Below are positions 50,421 to 61,499 of a DNA stretch of 64,000 bases, piece after piece. The notes below the pieces were generated by a model. That model was given only the letters and a program-made list of their open reading frames with translations, had not been told where the DNA came from and made no database searches. Position 1 is the first letter of the stretch. Every line of letters starts with the position of its first letter. Source of the stretch: Whitmania pigra (lineage: Eukaryota; Annelida; Clitellata; Hirudinida; Haemopidae); assembly GCA_021613335.1 (NCBI GenBank), contig JAJTWR010000159.1, forward strand, positions 1,904,501-1,968,500, written 5' to 3'. The position numbers were made by a program, and so were the translations under genes.

Positions 50421-51290
50421 TACAATCAAAACCCACTTATTTCAACCTCGGTTAACTCGCCAACCCTGTTTAAGTCGACATTTTTGAAGTGGAATCTTTT
50501 AAGTCGCCGAATTCACTCGAGTTGATCCTGCTTGAGCTATTTTTATTTTATTTGTTACGTTTCAAACAAGGTCAAAGGGCTTAGCCGCTTCCATAACCAG
50601 CAATGATATGTAAACAAAGTGTTAGAGCGATACAGATACAGAGAACATGTCACCAAAATGCTTAGAAATAAATTTTCAGCAGAGATTGTAGATCTCTAAA
50701 TCCGAGATATTGATTTAAGTTGAGTTCGCAAATTGGCGAATTGAATCATATCCTGTTCATTTTTTTGTTCTACAAATCTCTACAGAGAAAGAGAAATCTG
50801 GACAGTAGAGAATTAGTCAATCGAGAAAATAAATGAAATCATACTTCAGATAAAATAAAAACATTTTATTTATTCAAAACAACATTTTAGCATACACCAT
50901 TTCAGGGATGGAAAAAAGGCCAACTCGATAAATCAAGTCTACTCGAGACGTCTGTCATTGATTCAGCAAGAACAAATCTTGGAGTGGCTGAACACAAAGA
51001 TGTCGACGATGCAGTATTTCAATCGTTCACAACAAATCTTCCCGTTAATTTCTCCCTTGTTGATGGAGAAGGCTGACATAATTGCTGAAAAGCAAAGAAC
51101 ACTCTGACTTTAAAACAAATTAGGGATAGCTGGATCGTTTCAAAAAGAGGCACAACATTGTCTTCAAAACAATTTGTGGAGAGAGAGATGTTCAACGAGA
51201 GCAAGTGAATTCATGGCTGAAGACTAAAATACGCACAATTTTGGATACCTATGAGACTCGGAGCATTTTTAATGTTGTGAAACTGAGGTG
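50421..51290 (+). mobile_element. Tigger/pogo-type DNA transposon remnant
   Basis: Left-end sequence ATTTCAACCTCGGTTAACTC at 50440 resembles the CCTCGGTTAACTCG-like termini of pogo/Tigger elements. Related inverted sequence lies at 50690-50750. From 50905 three frames together give LGVAEHKDVDDAVFQSF, NLPVN and LLMEKADIIAEKQ. This matches the CENP-B-type helix-turn-helix of pogo transposases (EDVEEAVLxWF ... PISGPLLMEKA). At least two frameshifts separate the pieces and the DDE domain is absent. Inactive fragment. CCGGTTATATCGCC (minus strand, about 51330) may be part of the other end. Confidence 0.65.
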
Positions 51291-51748
51291 TTTTGGAAAT
51301 GGCGTTCGGTTTTCTCGACGATACTAGGCCGGCGATATAACCGGGTTCAATTGTATAATCAATTTATGACAAATCACAGGATCCTAAGCGAATTTAGGGC
51401 GGAAAACTTTCTTTTGTGGCAGAAATTAAAAAAGCTTGGATATTTATGTCACCGAAGAATTATCTTTGTGTTCTTTGTGTTAGCAATGTAGGAAAAAATA
51501 ATTATAAAGTTTTGTATCGAGAATCGGCGGTGGTTCTTATTGCAAATTGGTAAATCTCTGCGGTTAGCTGGTTAGCCTGAGAAAACCACAGCGCCACTAA
51601 CATTTAAAAAGACAATCCGAACTACATAATAAATGGAGAAGCCGAGGCCGCGCCTTGAGGAGTACGATTTTGAAGAGATCATACCTCTCCGGTTGCAAAC
51701 GAATGCAGTCTGCGGAGAGAGAAACCCTACTGAACGGTTGTTTGTCAT

Positions 51749-53470
51749 TCATATATAAATGTCTTTATCGACGTATTTTTGGACTTTGTTGATATATTCT
51801 TCGTACAACGGGGCCGTATCAGAAACGATGGTGACACTTACCCCTCCCCCATGTCACCAGGTCTGGAATTCTGAGATTCCCTTCAACATTAATTTCAGGC
51901 TCAATTTTAGTGTTGTACCCATTCTTGGTCGGCTTCTTTTCTAATTGGTGGACAAGATTGTTATGCCGCTCTCTTCTCGTGCATCCATACCTGGGCAAAC
52001 CTGGAAGATATGGTCCAGGCACTCGAAAGCACCACACCCGGAATCACAATAGGTTTTCATCTCTGGATGATACCTTTAGATCCTAAGATTGGTCGGGAGA
52101 ACGGCAGCTCTGACTTTGATACATTGTATGTATTCGCTGGGGGCATCCTGAATTGACCGTCCACTATCCAATCACTGATTCCTGTTCTTTGGGAAAACGT
52201 TCGAAGCCCATATCCATCGACCGAGTCATACAAACATGCCGCAGTTTGGTATTTCAGTTTTTTCTTGGCTGCGGGTCCTTTTGCTTTATCGAACTTTCTG
52301 TATTCGCAGAGAATTGCGCTATTATCTTTCAACGTATCAAGCAGAAGCTCATCATCATTGGTCTTGGACTGCCCTACATTTGCCGACATTAACTCTTATG
52401 ATCGGCACCAATTTTCTGAGCTGCAACAATCCGAGTCCTCCATCTTTAACTCCCGTGTGGAAGAAAGCAACCGTCGGGTCTTTTGGGAAGTCGCAGCCAT
52501 TATCGGACAGCAGATCTTATCTTGGTGTCAGAAGCACTAAGAGATTTCAACGAAATGCTATTGAAGGTCAGGTAATGAGCAAGACTTGGTATTAAATGAG
52601 ACCTGAGGGTGTAAAGTTTTTGATTGGGTCTCTGTGGAATATTGAATTTGTTTTCCTACTGAAGCATATTTCAATCTGGAACCAATGTCAGATACTTGTA
52701 GGTGTCAAGAATGTTCTTTGCTTTAATTTATTATTGGCTGACTTCAAGATAAGAATCCATTTACATTTACATTTACATTTATTTATCCAATATTTTACGT
52801 GCTCGATGTAATCCCGAAGGGATGTAAAGGCACGGCGAACAAGAGCTCACAAATATGCAGTCTATGAAATAAAAATAAAATAAGATAAGAATAGAATAAA
52901 AGTGAGTGAACAGAATGGAGTAAAATAAAATAATAGAGACAGGGACAAAACAAACTATAGATTAAAGAATTATTGATATGAGGTCACAAATAGATGGGTT
53001 TTCAGTCCGGATTTGAAGGCTTCTGACGATTGAGCCAGACGAATGTTCGGAGGAAGCAGGTTCCAGATCACGGGAGCGGCGACATAGAAGGCCCGATCAC
53101 CCTGACTGACACTGCGAGACCGTGGATCAGTACTGATCAGTAACTCAGTCAAGTACCGAGGGGATTGACCTACGGCGGCCTTGTAGACTAGGAGGGCAGT
53201 CTTGTACAGCACCCGCTCCGGGATCTTCAGCCAGTGAAGATTAGCAAGTACCGGGGAGATATGGTCCGAGTGGATAATCCATAGATTATTCTTCTTCTGC
53301 CCTTCCGCCCTCAGAGATGAGCATTTTTGAGCATTGACACTCAATCCCATTTTTGCCAAAAACCCCTCATCATGTTCCAGAAAGTCTTTCACCCCGTGGA
53401 AGATAATAGAATCAAATCATTAGCAAATGTCATGTAATTGCATTTGAATGACGAGTTAATGTCGCCAGTC
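51749..53470 (-). mobile_element. R2-type non-LTR retrotransposon, 3' part, interrupted
   Basis: Reading leftward: MTFANDLILLSST (the YADD box, with N for D) and FLAKMGLSVNAQKCSSL at 53435-53300. After an inserted element come YLGV, DPTVAFFHTGVKDGGLGLLQ (about 52490), a 110-residue open frame (52389-52057) and a CCHC finger, CDSGCGAFECLDHIFQVC (about 52045-51985). The last part has LRIPDLV and, after a frameshift near 51845, VTIVSDTAPLYEEYINKVQK and KYVDKDIYI before the stop at 51749. The order RT, DGGLG segment, CCHC finger and restriction-like endonuclease (PDLV...D) defines R2/NeSL-type LINEs. Several stops and the insertion make it dead. The 5' part is missing. Confidence 0.85.
52755..53285 (-). 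mobile_element. L2/CR1-type LINE 3' fragment nested in the R2-type element
   Basis: The frame starting at about 53285 reads SDHISPVLANLHWLKIPERV, ALLVYKAAVGQSPRYLTELL, GDRAFYVAAPVIWNLLP and FKSGLKTHLF. This is the C-terminal tail of L2/CR1-type RT proteins (LHWLPV...LTYKAL...RSFSVAAPRLWNSLP...LKTHLF). A CCCTTCGGG hairpin (about 52815) and an AAATGT tail (52758-52785) follow, a usual 3' end for such LINEs. R2-type coding sequence stops at the right boundary and resumes at the left, so it was inserted into the R2-type copy. It is heavily 5'-truncated. Confidence 0.85.
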
Positions 53471-56390
53471 ACATCGATGGAAGAGTCCACCTCTACCATC
53501 ACCTTGTCGAGATATATAGTCATATAAATTACTTTTACGTTGTAATATTGTATTTTCTTGTAATTTGTTACGATTACAAACATTTATTATTGTTTCAAGA
53601 ACACCTTAAAGACTAATGTATTTTTTCAGCGGAAGGTGACTTTCTCATAATTTTTAAAATACTATTAATTTCACGAAAACCGTTTTTGTTTCATATTTAT
53701 AATTTAACAATACAAGGTAGGTATTTTATTTACAGTCAATTCCATAAAATACTATAACAATGCAAAAAAATTATTTCTTTTGAGAAGCGACACATTATGC
53801 CATACGTATTTTGGGGCACCGTTGCAATCGCCTGCCACGTCTAGAGTTTTAAAAATGAAGAATATTTTCAGAAGTATAAAACATATTCGAAAGCATTAGC
53901 AACATGATGGATAGCTCATTCGAAATAAATGAGTTTTAAGTTGGAATTTAAATATTTAAGCGGAGTGGGTCTGAAGTGGATATTGATGGTATTTCACTGT
54001 TTTTTTTATGTAACAAATGCAGGAGGATTAGCTAAACTGAGAGATTTTGAAAAAAAATAGGGCAGCTACCTTTTAGATGACAATCTGTTAATCGGGGGAA
54101 TTGAACATCAACTGAGTAGAATTTTGTGAGAGAGTTGTGGAAAGAACTGTGGAAAGAACTTAAGGTGCAACTGGGGAGATTTTTAATATGCTGCAGACGT
54201 TTCATAATCGCTTGATCGTGTTGGCTAGACTCGATAGCAAATTGCGTTGAGGTGTTGTGTCTTTGATCGTGGCCACCGATTTCGTTTCCATAGACACAGC
54301 AATTACGTGTTGCAAAACATAAACATATCGTAAGAATATAAGCCTATGCTTGGCTCATATCAATATTACTTAAAAACTTCTTTAGCTAAATTAACACAAA
54401 AATGCGGCTTTAATAAGAAGATATTTCTGAACTTTTTTAGTTAAACTTTAACTAAACTATCAACTAAAAAATTTTAGTTAAACTATTAGTTACAACTGTT
54501 TAAAAAAAACTTGTCAACTAAAACTAAAAGAAATAGTTAAACTTTTCTTAACTTTTTTCAGTCAAATATCTGGCATATTTATATATTCAAAATATCAGTG
54601 GATAAAATGAATCAATGTTACAAATTTTATTTCATATCAATAAAACCGCAATTAGAAATTTGTCTTTTGCCCATCACTGCCAACCAGCAAGAATGTTTTC
54701 GTAAGTTTCATTAACAATTTAACTGTTATGAATTCCAAGGTTTGCAGATCATTTCAGAGTGTCACAAGCAATTTGATAGAACTGGGCTATATACCTCTAC
54801 ATTTACGAACGATTGAACACGCATTAATTAAAATATTTGCAAAAAAGAAATACAACATAAAACAAATTTAATATACAACCACCTTATGTTTCAGATTTAA
54901 TGTAGCATTTTTTCGGAAACATTTAGTTTTTTCCGACAAAATAGAATATTTTGCTAATTAAAAAAAAAAAGTTTTTATGAAAAAGATTTTAAAGAAATAC
55001 GATTTCATCTTCTTTTGTGAAAATAATAGCTATATTTAATTGCTGCATGCTTGGAAAAGCTTGGAGATTATTTTATATTTTGTAATTATCAATTCTAAAA
55101 ATAAATAACAAAATACAACTTTTTCAAGAAATATGATCTATAATAAATATAACACTTAACTCACTTAACATCATTAATTTTCAAAATGTCTTTCTACCGT
55201 CAAATCCATTGATCAAAATGTTTTTGAATAATTAATATCTCTAAAAAGGAATTTATTCTTTGTCGTTTACCCAATCAAACGTGTATCCTGCTCATCATAA
55301 ATGTTTAAATTTAAAGAAATTTAAAGCAATAACAAATTAAATTAAAACATCCTGCAATTGGAAGTAAAATGTGGCAATGTTTTCTGTCGTTGTCCATAGC
55401 AACCACGAATATTCTTCAACAATGGCATCAGAATGTGAATAAAACATGAACATCGGTCTGAACAAAATCTTTTCAGAAACTTCAAAAACACTTCATTTCA
55501 AAAAAATTCAAAAGGCTGCTTGGCCAGCTATTATTCTTATTCTGAATTTCAACACATCCGTGAATTTTCCTTGTACGTATTTCGTGGAAACAATACAATT
55601 TACTTGGCTTTTTATAATCACTTTTTTAATGTTCATTTTATCTCCTCCAATTATTCGCCTAAGCATTCACCGAACACTTCCAACCATAATTCGAATTAGT
55701 AGGAATCATTTTATTGTCAAGCATTCACCAAATGAGAAAGGACCGCAGATTAAATGCCGATCCTCAAGAAAAACGGGTGAATAAATCTGCTCTATTTAAT
55801 AAAAATTAATTATTAAACAAAAAATAGACTGATTCAAACGAGATTAATAAGATATTTTTAAACATTCCGTTTGAAATGCAAACCCCATTGTTTAAAGTTA
55901 GTCATTTGAGTTTACATTTGTTCTTGCACTCCGTGAAGTTCATCTCCATGGTAGCCATTAATTACTCGAGGAACCATCCGTGTTACTCATTGATGAGATC
56001 TTTATTATATTTATTGCCATGTTTCAGCTCTCATGAGCCTCCACAAAACATTTCAAAGACTTTTAGTTGCCAAACAATAGGTCCATGCAGCCGGAGTAAT
56101 GCAGATTTTATTATTTATTCCAGATTTTTTTCAAAAATGCATATTAATTACTTTAGTTGTTTATTCAATTTCATTAATTAACTTCAAATCTGATATTTAT
56201 TCATCGGCTTTCTCTGGTAAATATTAAAACAACTTGTAAATTTGTATTTTTTTAATAAGTTATATTTTGCATTATATGTTATAAATAAAATATATTTATC
56301 TAAGTTTTGTCGTTGAATTTTTTTGAGCCAACGATTGTTTTTGCGAATATCACCTTAAATAACTAAATAACATTTACAATTCATATTAAC
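53471..56390. other. No gene recognised
   Basis: About 2.9 kb of AT-rich non-coding DNA. An ACTAAAC-rich stretch at 54440-54560 is locally repetitive. Open frames at 55446-55784 and 55876-56181 lack any recognisable domain. Confidence 0.4.
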
Positions 56391-57559
56391 GCGTTTTCAC
56401 ACATATTACACGCGCGTTATGTTCGATTTTACATACCATGCACACCCCTCTGCGTGCTATAATCGTATGCGTGTTATGCTAAATTAAATTTACATGAATT
56501 TGATTTCCTACCAGCAAAAATAAAAAAATTAAATGATAGCACAGACCTTTGCTTGTTTTTTGAAATACATTAAGCTATATCTTTAATTTTAAATAGTCTA
56601 GAATTACAATCTGTAATACTTGGTCGAGAGTTAATGCATTGCATAAAGAACTTATAATATATGCTTACAGAAGCATGTGGCAAAGCAGTCTTATTAATCT
56701 TTGCCTTGCCCGACTCGCCAACATGCATTGACTTATTGTAGCAAATGTCTTCAATCTCTTAATGGGTTTCTAATGGTCCTGCTATAAAAACTATTTCTCA
56801 AAGACATGGAATAAAATAGATACAATTTTGATAATAATGTCAGTTATGTCTTTTGCAGACTTTATTAGAAAACAAAATGAAAGTCTTATCCATTTCTTTT
56901 AGAACCCATCATGAAGATTCCAACTGGTAACTGTAAGGAATTACCACCACTGCTCTCGCTTTTGCGAGTGACGAGTCAATTGATTTTCTACATTGCCATA
57001 AGTGCATATCATGAAACATAGCATTATATGCAGCATTTGGCCTTAATATGTTACTATCATGTTACGGTTGATGCACTGTTTGAATCCAAACAATTCTATA
57101 CCTTCATAGTGAACCTACGTCTCACAGCATGGAACATCTGCATAACATCATTGTCTGCTCCAAGAATTGATCTCAAAATGCTTTAAAATGTTTCTTAAGA
57201 TTTGTACATTTAAAATATGTGATTTACATAGTTAGGGAGTTATGTGACAGAGACTCGTTAAGCGTGGTATTGGTTAACGAGTTCGTTACCGCTCTTTGAA
57301 GTATTGCTTCACTTTTGTCTGACAAATTATTATGCGTGAACAATCTGCATTACAAAGTAGGAAGTTTATGCATATTTTGAAATGAAAATTGTTTCGATGA
57401 AGAAGAGAACATTCGATTGGAGAGAGAACACAATTACGAAGCGACTCGTGACCAATTTTGGTCAATTGAAGCGCTCTCACGAATCGTTAATCATCTTCGA
57501 AGTTTTTCAACAATTTATTAACAGACATTATGTACATTCAAGTAATCAGTCACAAGACC

Positions 57560-59116
57560 ATTAATTATTTCTCATTGCCGGCAAAGCCTTCAAATCCGTC
57601 AAACGTCGAAGAGCCTTCAAATTCATTTTCGGCTTTTGCTGGATCGCACTCTGGTTCATCATCTGAGTGGTCAATGTTTTCCTATCAGGGACGTAATTTG
57701 GGGGGTAGTGGGATTAACGCTCCTCCTTGACTTTGGACCAGACCCAAAAAAGGGGTCATCTCCTCACGTTTTGCGAAGGTTTGCCCCTCCCCCCTCCTGA
57801 ATTTTGGCTAAAAGCAAAAAAAGTCATCTCCTCAAGCTGTGCAAGGGTTTGCCTCCTCTTTGGAAAATGCTGAAATGACGTCCCTGCTTTCTCTTCTGTT
57901 GACTTAATACCAGCCTTTCTAGAGCCACTCAGAATCAAATCTAGTGACTTTTTAAGTAACTTTTAGTTGCTGTAACGTTTTACTTTAGTACATCTTTGAA
58001 CATACTTACTTTTACGTAAGTAAATTTTTGAGGTATTAATTGTAATTACTTATTGAAATGTTAGTAAACTAGAAATTTCTTGACAATTACATAAAACACA
58101 TTATAATAATTTTAAACAATGCCACAAAGCAACATGTGTTATTGTGTGTGTTTTTTCAACATTGCTTGCTAAGCAAAGTATTGTGAACAAACTTTGCAAT
58201 TACTATCCAGCAAATCGCTCTGCAAAGATGGACAATAGAGGTCGCAATTTGAAAGCGCTCGTTGATCGAGGTAAAATGTCATCAAAGTTTAGAGTTTGTG
58301 TCACAAACAATGAAGGGAATTTGTGAGATCCCGAATCTGCCCTTTAAGAGGCTTTAAGCACTTGTTTGGTTGATTGGAATTGGAGGAGGAAAAAATCTGC
58401 CAGGTAGAATGTTGATGTATGAGCTTCGCACTTTACCACAACATTTAATGTCGCGACATTTCACAATCTGAGTACAATATTTCAATGGTGCGAACATGAT
58501 CGTCGAACCATTCTTGATCTTTCGATATCATTCCTGCTGCATTCAGTTCAAACTGTTCAGGGTTGATATATTCTGCAACTGTTGGACATGTGTCAACAAT
58601 CAATTGTGATCAGATTCCAGCCAACGTTTCACCTGCAAACCTAAAGTTTGATCTTTCGTTGATTGTTTTACCTTGTGAATCATGACAACTGCCATAATGT
58701 TCATGAGGCGGTATGACACCAGAGAGTTCTCTGCACAATGGAGCCATTCGACGTTCCACTTGATCATAAGCACTTCTTACCGGTGCATTGGTTGCAATGA
58801 AAAAGGCATCTGGATCATTTTTTACGAAGTGATGGATGGTAACATCAATGATTTTTTGATGGCGAGGATTTCGACTGACTCGATATTCCATATGCATGAG
58901 TAATGGTGCCTGTTTATTTGCTGCCGTCAATTCTATTGGAACTCTTGTTTTACCATCCTGGCGCAAGAAACAAACTTCGTTAGATCCTAAAATTGATGAT
59001 AACTCTTCTAAATGTGACAATGTGGCTGCGCAGAAATTTCCATCGATACGTTTGAACGGATCAGTTTGACTGGCACTGTTAGAAATTCTGAGCGATAAAC
59101 GATCTGACTGAAACAA
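57560..59116 (-). pseudogene. Transposase-like gene, broken and carrying a MITE insertion
   Basis: The best part (59116-58610) reads LEELSSILGSNEVCFLRQDG, then VPIELTAANKQAPLLMHMEY and PHEHYGSCHDSQGKTINERS. This is close to a protein family seen in many invertebrate genomes and thought to be a DDE transposase; I cannot give it a formal family name. Continuing leftward with frame changes: AEYINPEQFELNAAG, DDHVRTIEIL, FDDILPRSTSAFKLRPLL. On either side of the MITE come DLILSGSRKAGIKSTEEKA and ENIDHSDDEPE, ending FDGFEGFAGNEK and a stop at about 57560. The acidic end could be the transposase tail (inference). Not functional. Confidence 0.6.
57686..57886. mobile_element. hAT-type MITE, copy 2
   Basis: Starts CAGGGACGTAATTTGGGG and ends AAATGACGTCCCTG, perfect 9-base terminal inverted repeats. 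The interior matches copy 1 at 1784-1976. The flanking 8 bases (TTTCCTAT and CTTTCTCT) agree at only 5 of 8 positions, so the target duplication has decayed or one side has changed. It is inserted in the transposase-like pseudogene. Confidence 0.85.
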
Positions 59117-59639
59117 AGCCTATCGTGATTTTCTGAGCTTCATTCCCAAAGATTGTTTAGAACCAGAATTTAAAAATTTATTATTTATTTATATTAAATT
59201 TTCTAATTTGTGTGACATACATTAACCCCCTCCCCCTCGAGCGTGACGTACTTTATACACGGCACCTAATTCATCAATGTTTCTCATTGAATTTGAACTC
59301 TGTATGAACATGTTGAATAGATAAAAAATAAATTTAAATGGATACAAATAAACAAAATGTACAATTACGTGTTTATTAAATATCTTTAGCCAAAAGAAAA
59401 AAATGAGTCTATTAATGGGTGTTATAATTGTTTGCGTGTTTTATAAGTGATTTTTTACACAAATTGGAAAATTGCGTGTTATATTCGTCTATGTGCTAAT
59501 TTCGTGAAAATACGGTAATTAGATTACTTTATAAGCTATTATTAATTTAAAAAAAACTAGTAACATTGGTAACATGATGCAACTGAAGCAATAATTAAGT
59601 GAGGTGGCTTAATATGCATTGTTTAGAAGAATCGTGGGG

Positions 59640-59735
59640 ATCATCATCATCATCAAGGATGTCTTATGAAGTTGTGATGTTGTGATGTTGCGATGTTGTG
59701 CTGTTGTGATGTTTTGTGTTGTTTCAACGGTGAGG
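59640..59735 (+). repeat. Imperfect TTGTGATG array
   Basis: About eight units of an 8-9 base GTTGTGATG motif preceded by four ATC units. It lies about 400 bases upstream of the GPCR start. Confidence 0.8.
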
Positions 59736-59926
59736 AAATAAGTTGTTGCGAACAACCGAAAGCACGTAACCAGGGATAAATCTAGAGAAAATATCGAATT
59801 ATTTGTCTTGGAGATCGCATGTTTACAAGGAATTTTTTATTAAATTTCATTTTCACTACGATTCTATTTAATTTGTATTTTCTATTTACTGCTGTTTTTG
59901 AGAAATAACGTGTAACGAGCATTTTG

Positions 59927-60026
59927 CATGACTTTTGATTTCTATTTTGCATGACTTTTAGTTTCTATTTTGCATGACTTTTAGTTTCTATTTTTTCATG
60001 ACTTTTAATTTCTATTTTGCATTGTG
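59927..60026 (+). repeat. Four tandem copies of a 23-bp unit upstream of the GPCR
   Basis: The unit TTTTGCATGACTTTTAGTTT (plus CTA) is repeated about four times, ending some 70 bases before the GPCR ATG. Its place in the promoter or 5' UTR makes a regulatory effect possible, but nothing shows one. Confidence 0.85.
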
Positions 60027-60094
60027 TGGACAAATTACAAGACAAATCTTTTACCAACTGACAACTAACCAACAGGTAACCAACTCACCCAAGT

Positions 60095-61078
60095 ATGAGT
60101 GAGCAGGCCACAAAGACATTGGCACTCACAAACAAGTCAATCTCCTGCGAATCGTGTCCAAAAGCCAAACTTCTGGACGGTGGATCTCTGCAGATAATTA
60201 CATATGGCTTCGTTGCTCCCCCCATTATTCTCGTCACCCTCGTCACAAACTTCTTCGTGTGTCTCGTCCTCTTGAAGAAGAAAATGCGAAACCAAACCTC
60301 AGTCCTCTTGGTGGCTCTGTCCATCTCCGACTCTCTCACTGGCCTCCTGCCCCTGCCCTTCTTCATTTACTTCTACACGACAGGCAACTACAAGTACCAC
60401 TTGCCGTTCGTTCCTTACGAAGTTTGTTTGGCTTACGTCGTCTTCAAGGAGCTTCTACCCACGATCTCTCACACCTGCTCCATTTGGTTAACTGTAACGT
60501 TGGCATTGCAAAGATACTTCTGCGTCTGTCGACCGTCTGTGGCTAAAACTCTAGAAATTGCGAAAACTTTGAAGATTATCGCGTTCGTATTTGTCATGTC
60601 CGTGGCGATACATGTTTGTAGGTTCGCAGAGTACAGCTACGTTCCCGTCAGTTACAAGCAGAATTTGTATAAGAACGAAAAATCGTTTCATGCCAACAAT
60701 TCAACAATCGCTACACTCTCGAATAGCACCAGTCAGGATAGATTGGCTTGTTACAGAATTCCTTGGAGCTTCTACGAAAGGCACAAAACCATTTACTTCT
60801 ACATTTATTATCTCATATTCAGAGCGGTTTTCATTCACATCTTGCCCTGTGTTCTTCTGGTTATTATGAACTACATTCTCATCATAGAGATGAGGAAGGC
60901 GAGAGATAGGAGAATGAAGTTGTTGAAGACTAAATTGCATGGAACCTCAAACAGCACGTGTGAGGGTCAGGCTTCGACGCTCATGTTGGTTGTTGTTGTT
61001 GGCTGTTTCCTTCTTGTTGAACTGCCACTCGCTGTTCTCTTCATCCTTCTCATCGCCAGTGACTACTTGAAGATATCG
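60095..61078 (+). CDS. Class A GPCR resembling myoinhibitory-peptide/sex-peptide receptors, 5' exon
   Basis: One open exon gives 328 residues and six membrane helices: about 38-60, 68-92, 112-135, 157-175, 236-262 and 295-320. Family landmarks are the helix 1 N (VTN), helix 2 SISDS, C111 paired with C219 of loop 2, helix 5 P251 and helix 6 P311. The helix 3 motif is QRY, in TLALQRYFCVCRPSVAK, instead of E/DRY. QRY with a following VC-P is characteristic of the sex-peptide/MIP receptor group, as are the IYFYTTGN and SHTCSIWLTV segments. N-glycosylation sites occur in loop 2. Helix 7 is missing: the frame runs into a stop at 61087. ATATCG/GTTAGA at 61078 looks like a donor, so a last exon should lie further right and was not found here. 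The ligand is probably a neuropeptide; subtype uncertain. Its codons are richer in G and C than the surroundings. Confidence 0.85.
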
Positions 61079-61099
61079 GTTAGATAATCGTCATCCTAT

Positions 61100-61490
61100 C
61101 AGTCATTATTTCATCGTCATCGTCATCAGTCACACCTTCAATGTTATCATCTCCAGAGCTTTAGGACTTCGGAGAGTGAAGCAAACACATTTTCAATCAA
61201 GGAAAAATTTTTAATCTCTTACAAAAATATGCATAACAAAAATTTACTAAGACTTTCAAATACAAGTTCAATTTTTTTAGTTTAAAGTTTTTTCTTTGGA
61301 AAAGTTAATACTGGCATATTTATTGTTAATAATTAATTAATAATATACATTTAATTATTAATATATTTATTTTCAATAATTTATAGTTTGTTATAACTAA
61401 TTTAAAATGATTAACACTACAATAATATATGAATTATAATTTTTCCTCACTAAGATTGGATTGTCAAGCCGGAAGAGAACAAAGGCTATG
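61100..61490. other. Probable GPCR intron, no feature
   Basis: AT-rich sequence following the putative donor. Nothing resembling a helix 7 exon was found between here and the window end. Confidence 0.35.
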
Positions 61491-61499
61491 ACAAGGATG

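Larger units (their letters stand above)
56391..59521 (-). mobile_element. DDE-type DNA transposon, decayed, with related ends
   Basis: The left end TAACGCGTTTTCACACATAT (56388) resembles the reverse complement of the right end, TACCGTATTTTCACGAAATT (to 59521), over about 25 bases. Both ends also carry GCGTGTTAT-like subterminal motifs. Between them is a broken transposase gene (next entry). Because the end match is imperfect, the boundaries are provisional and no target duplication was confirmed. Confidence 0.5.

Noticed and set aside
55446..56181. Two plus-strand frames of about 100 residues with hydrophobic stretches
   Set aside because: No splice-site support, no domain and AT-driven composition; not distinguishable from chance.
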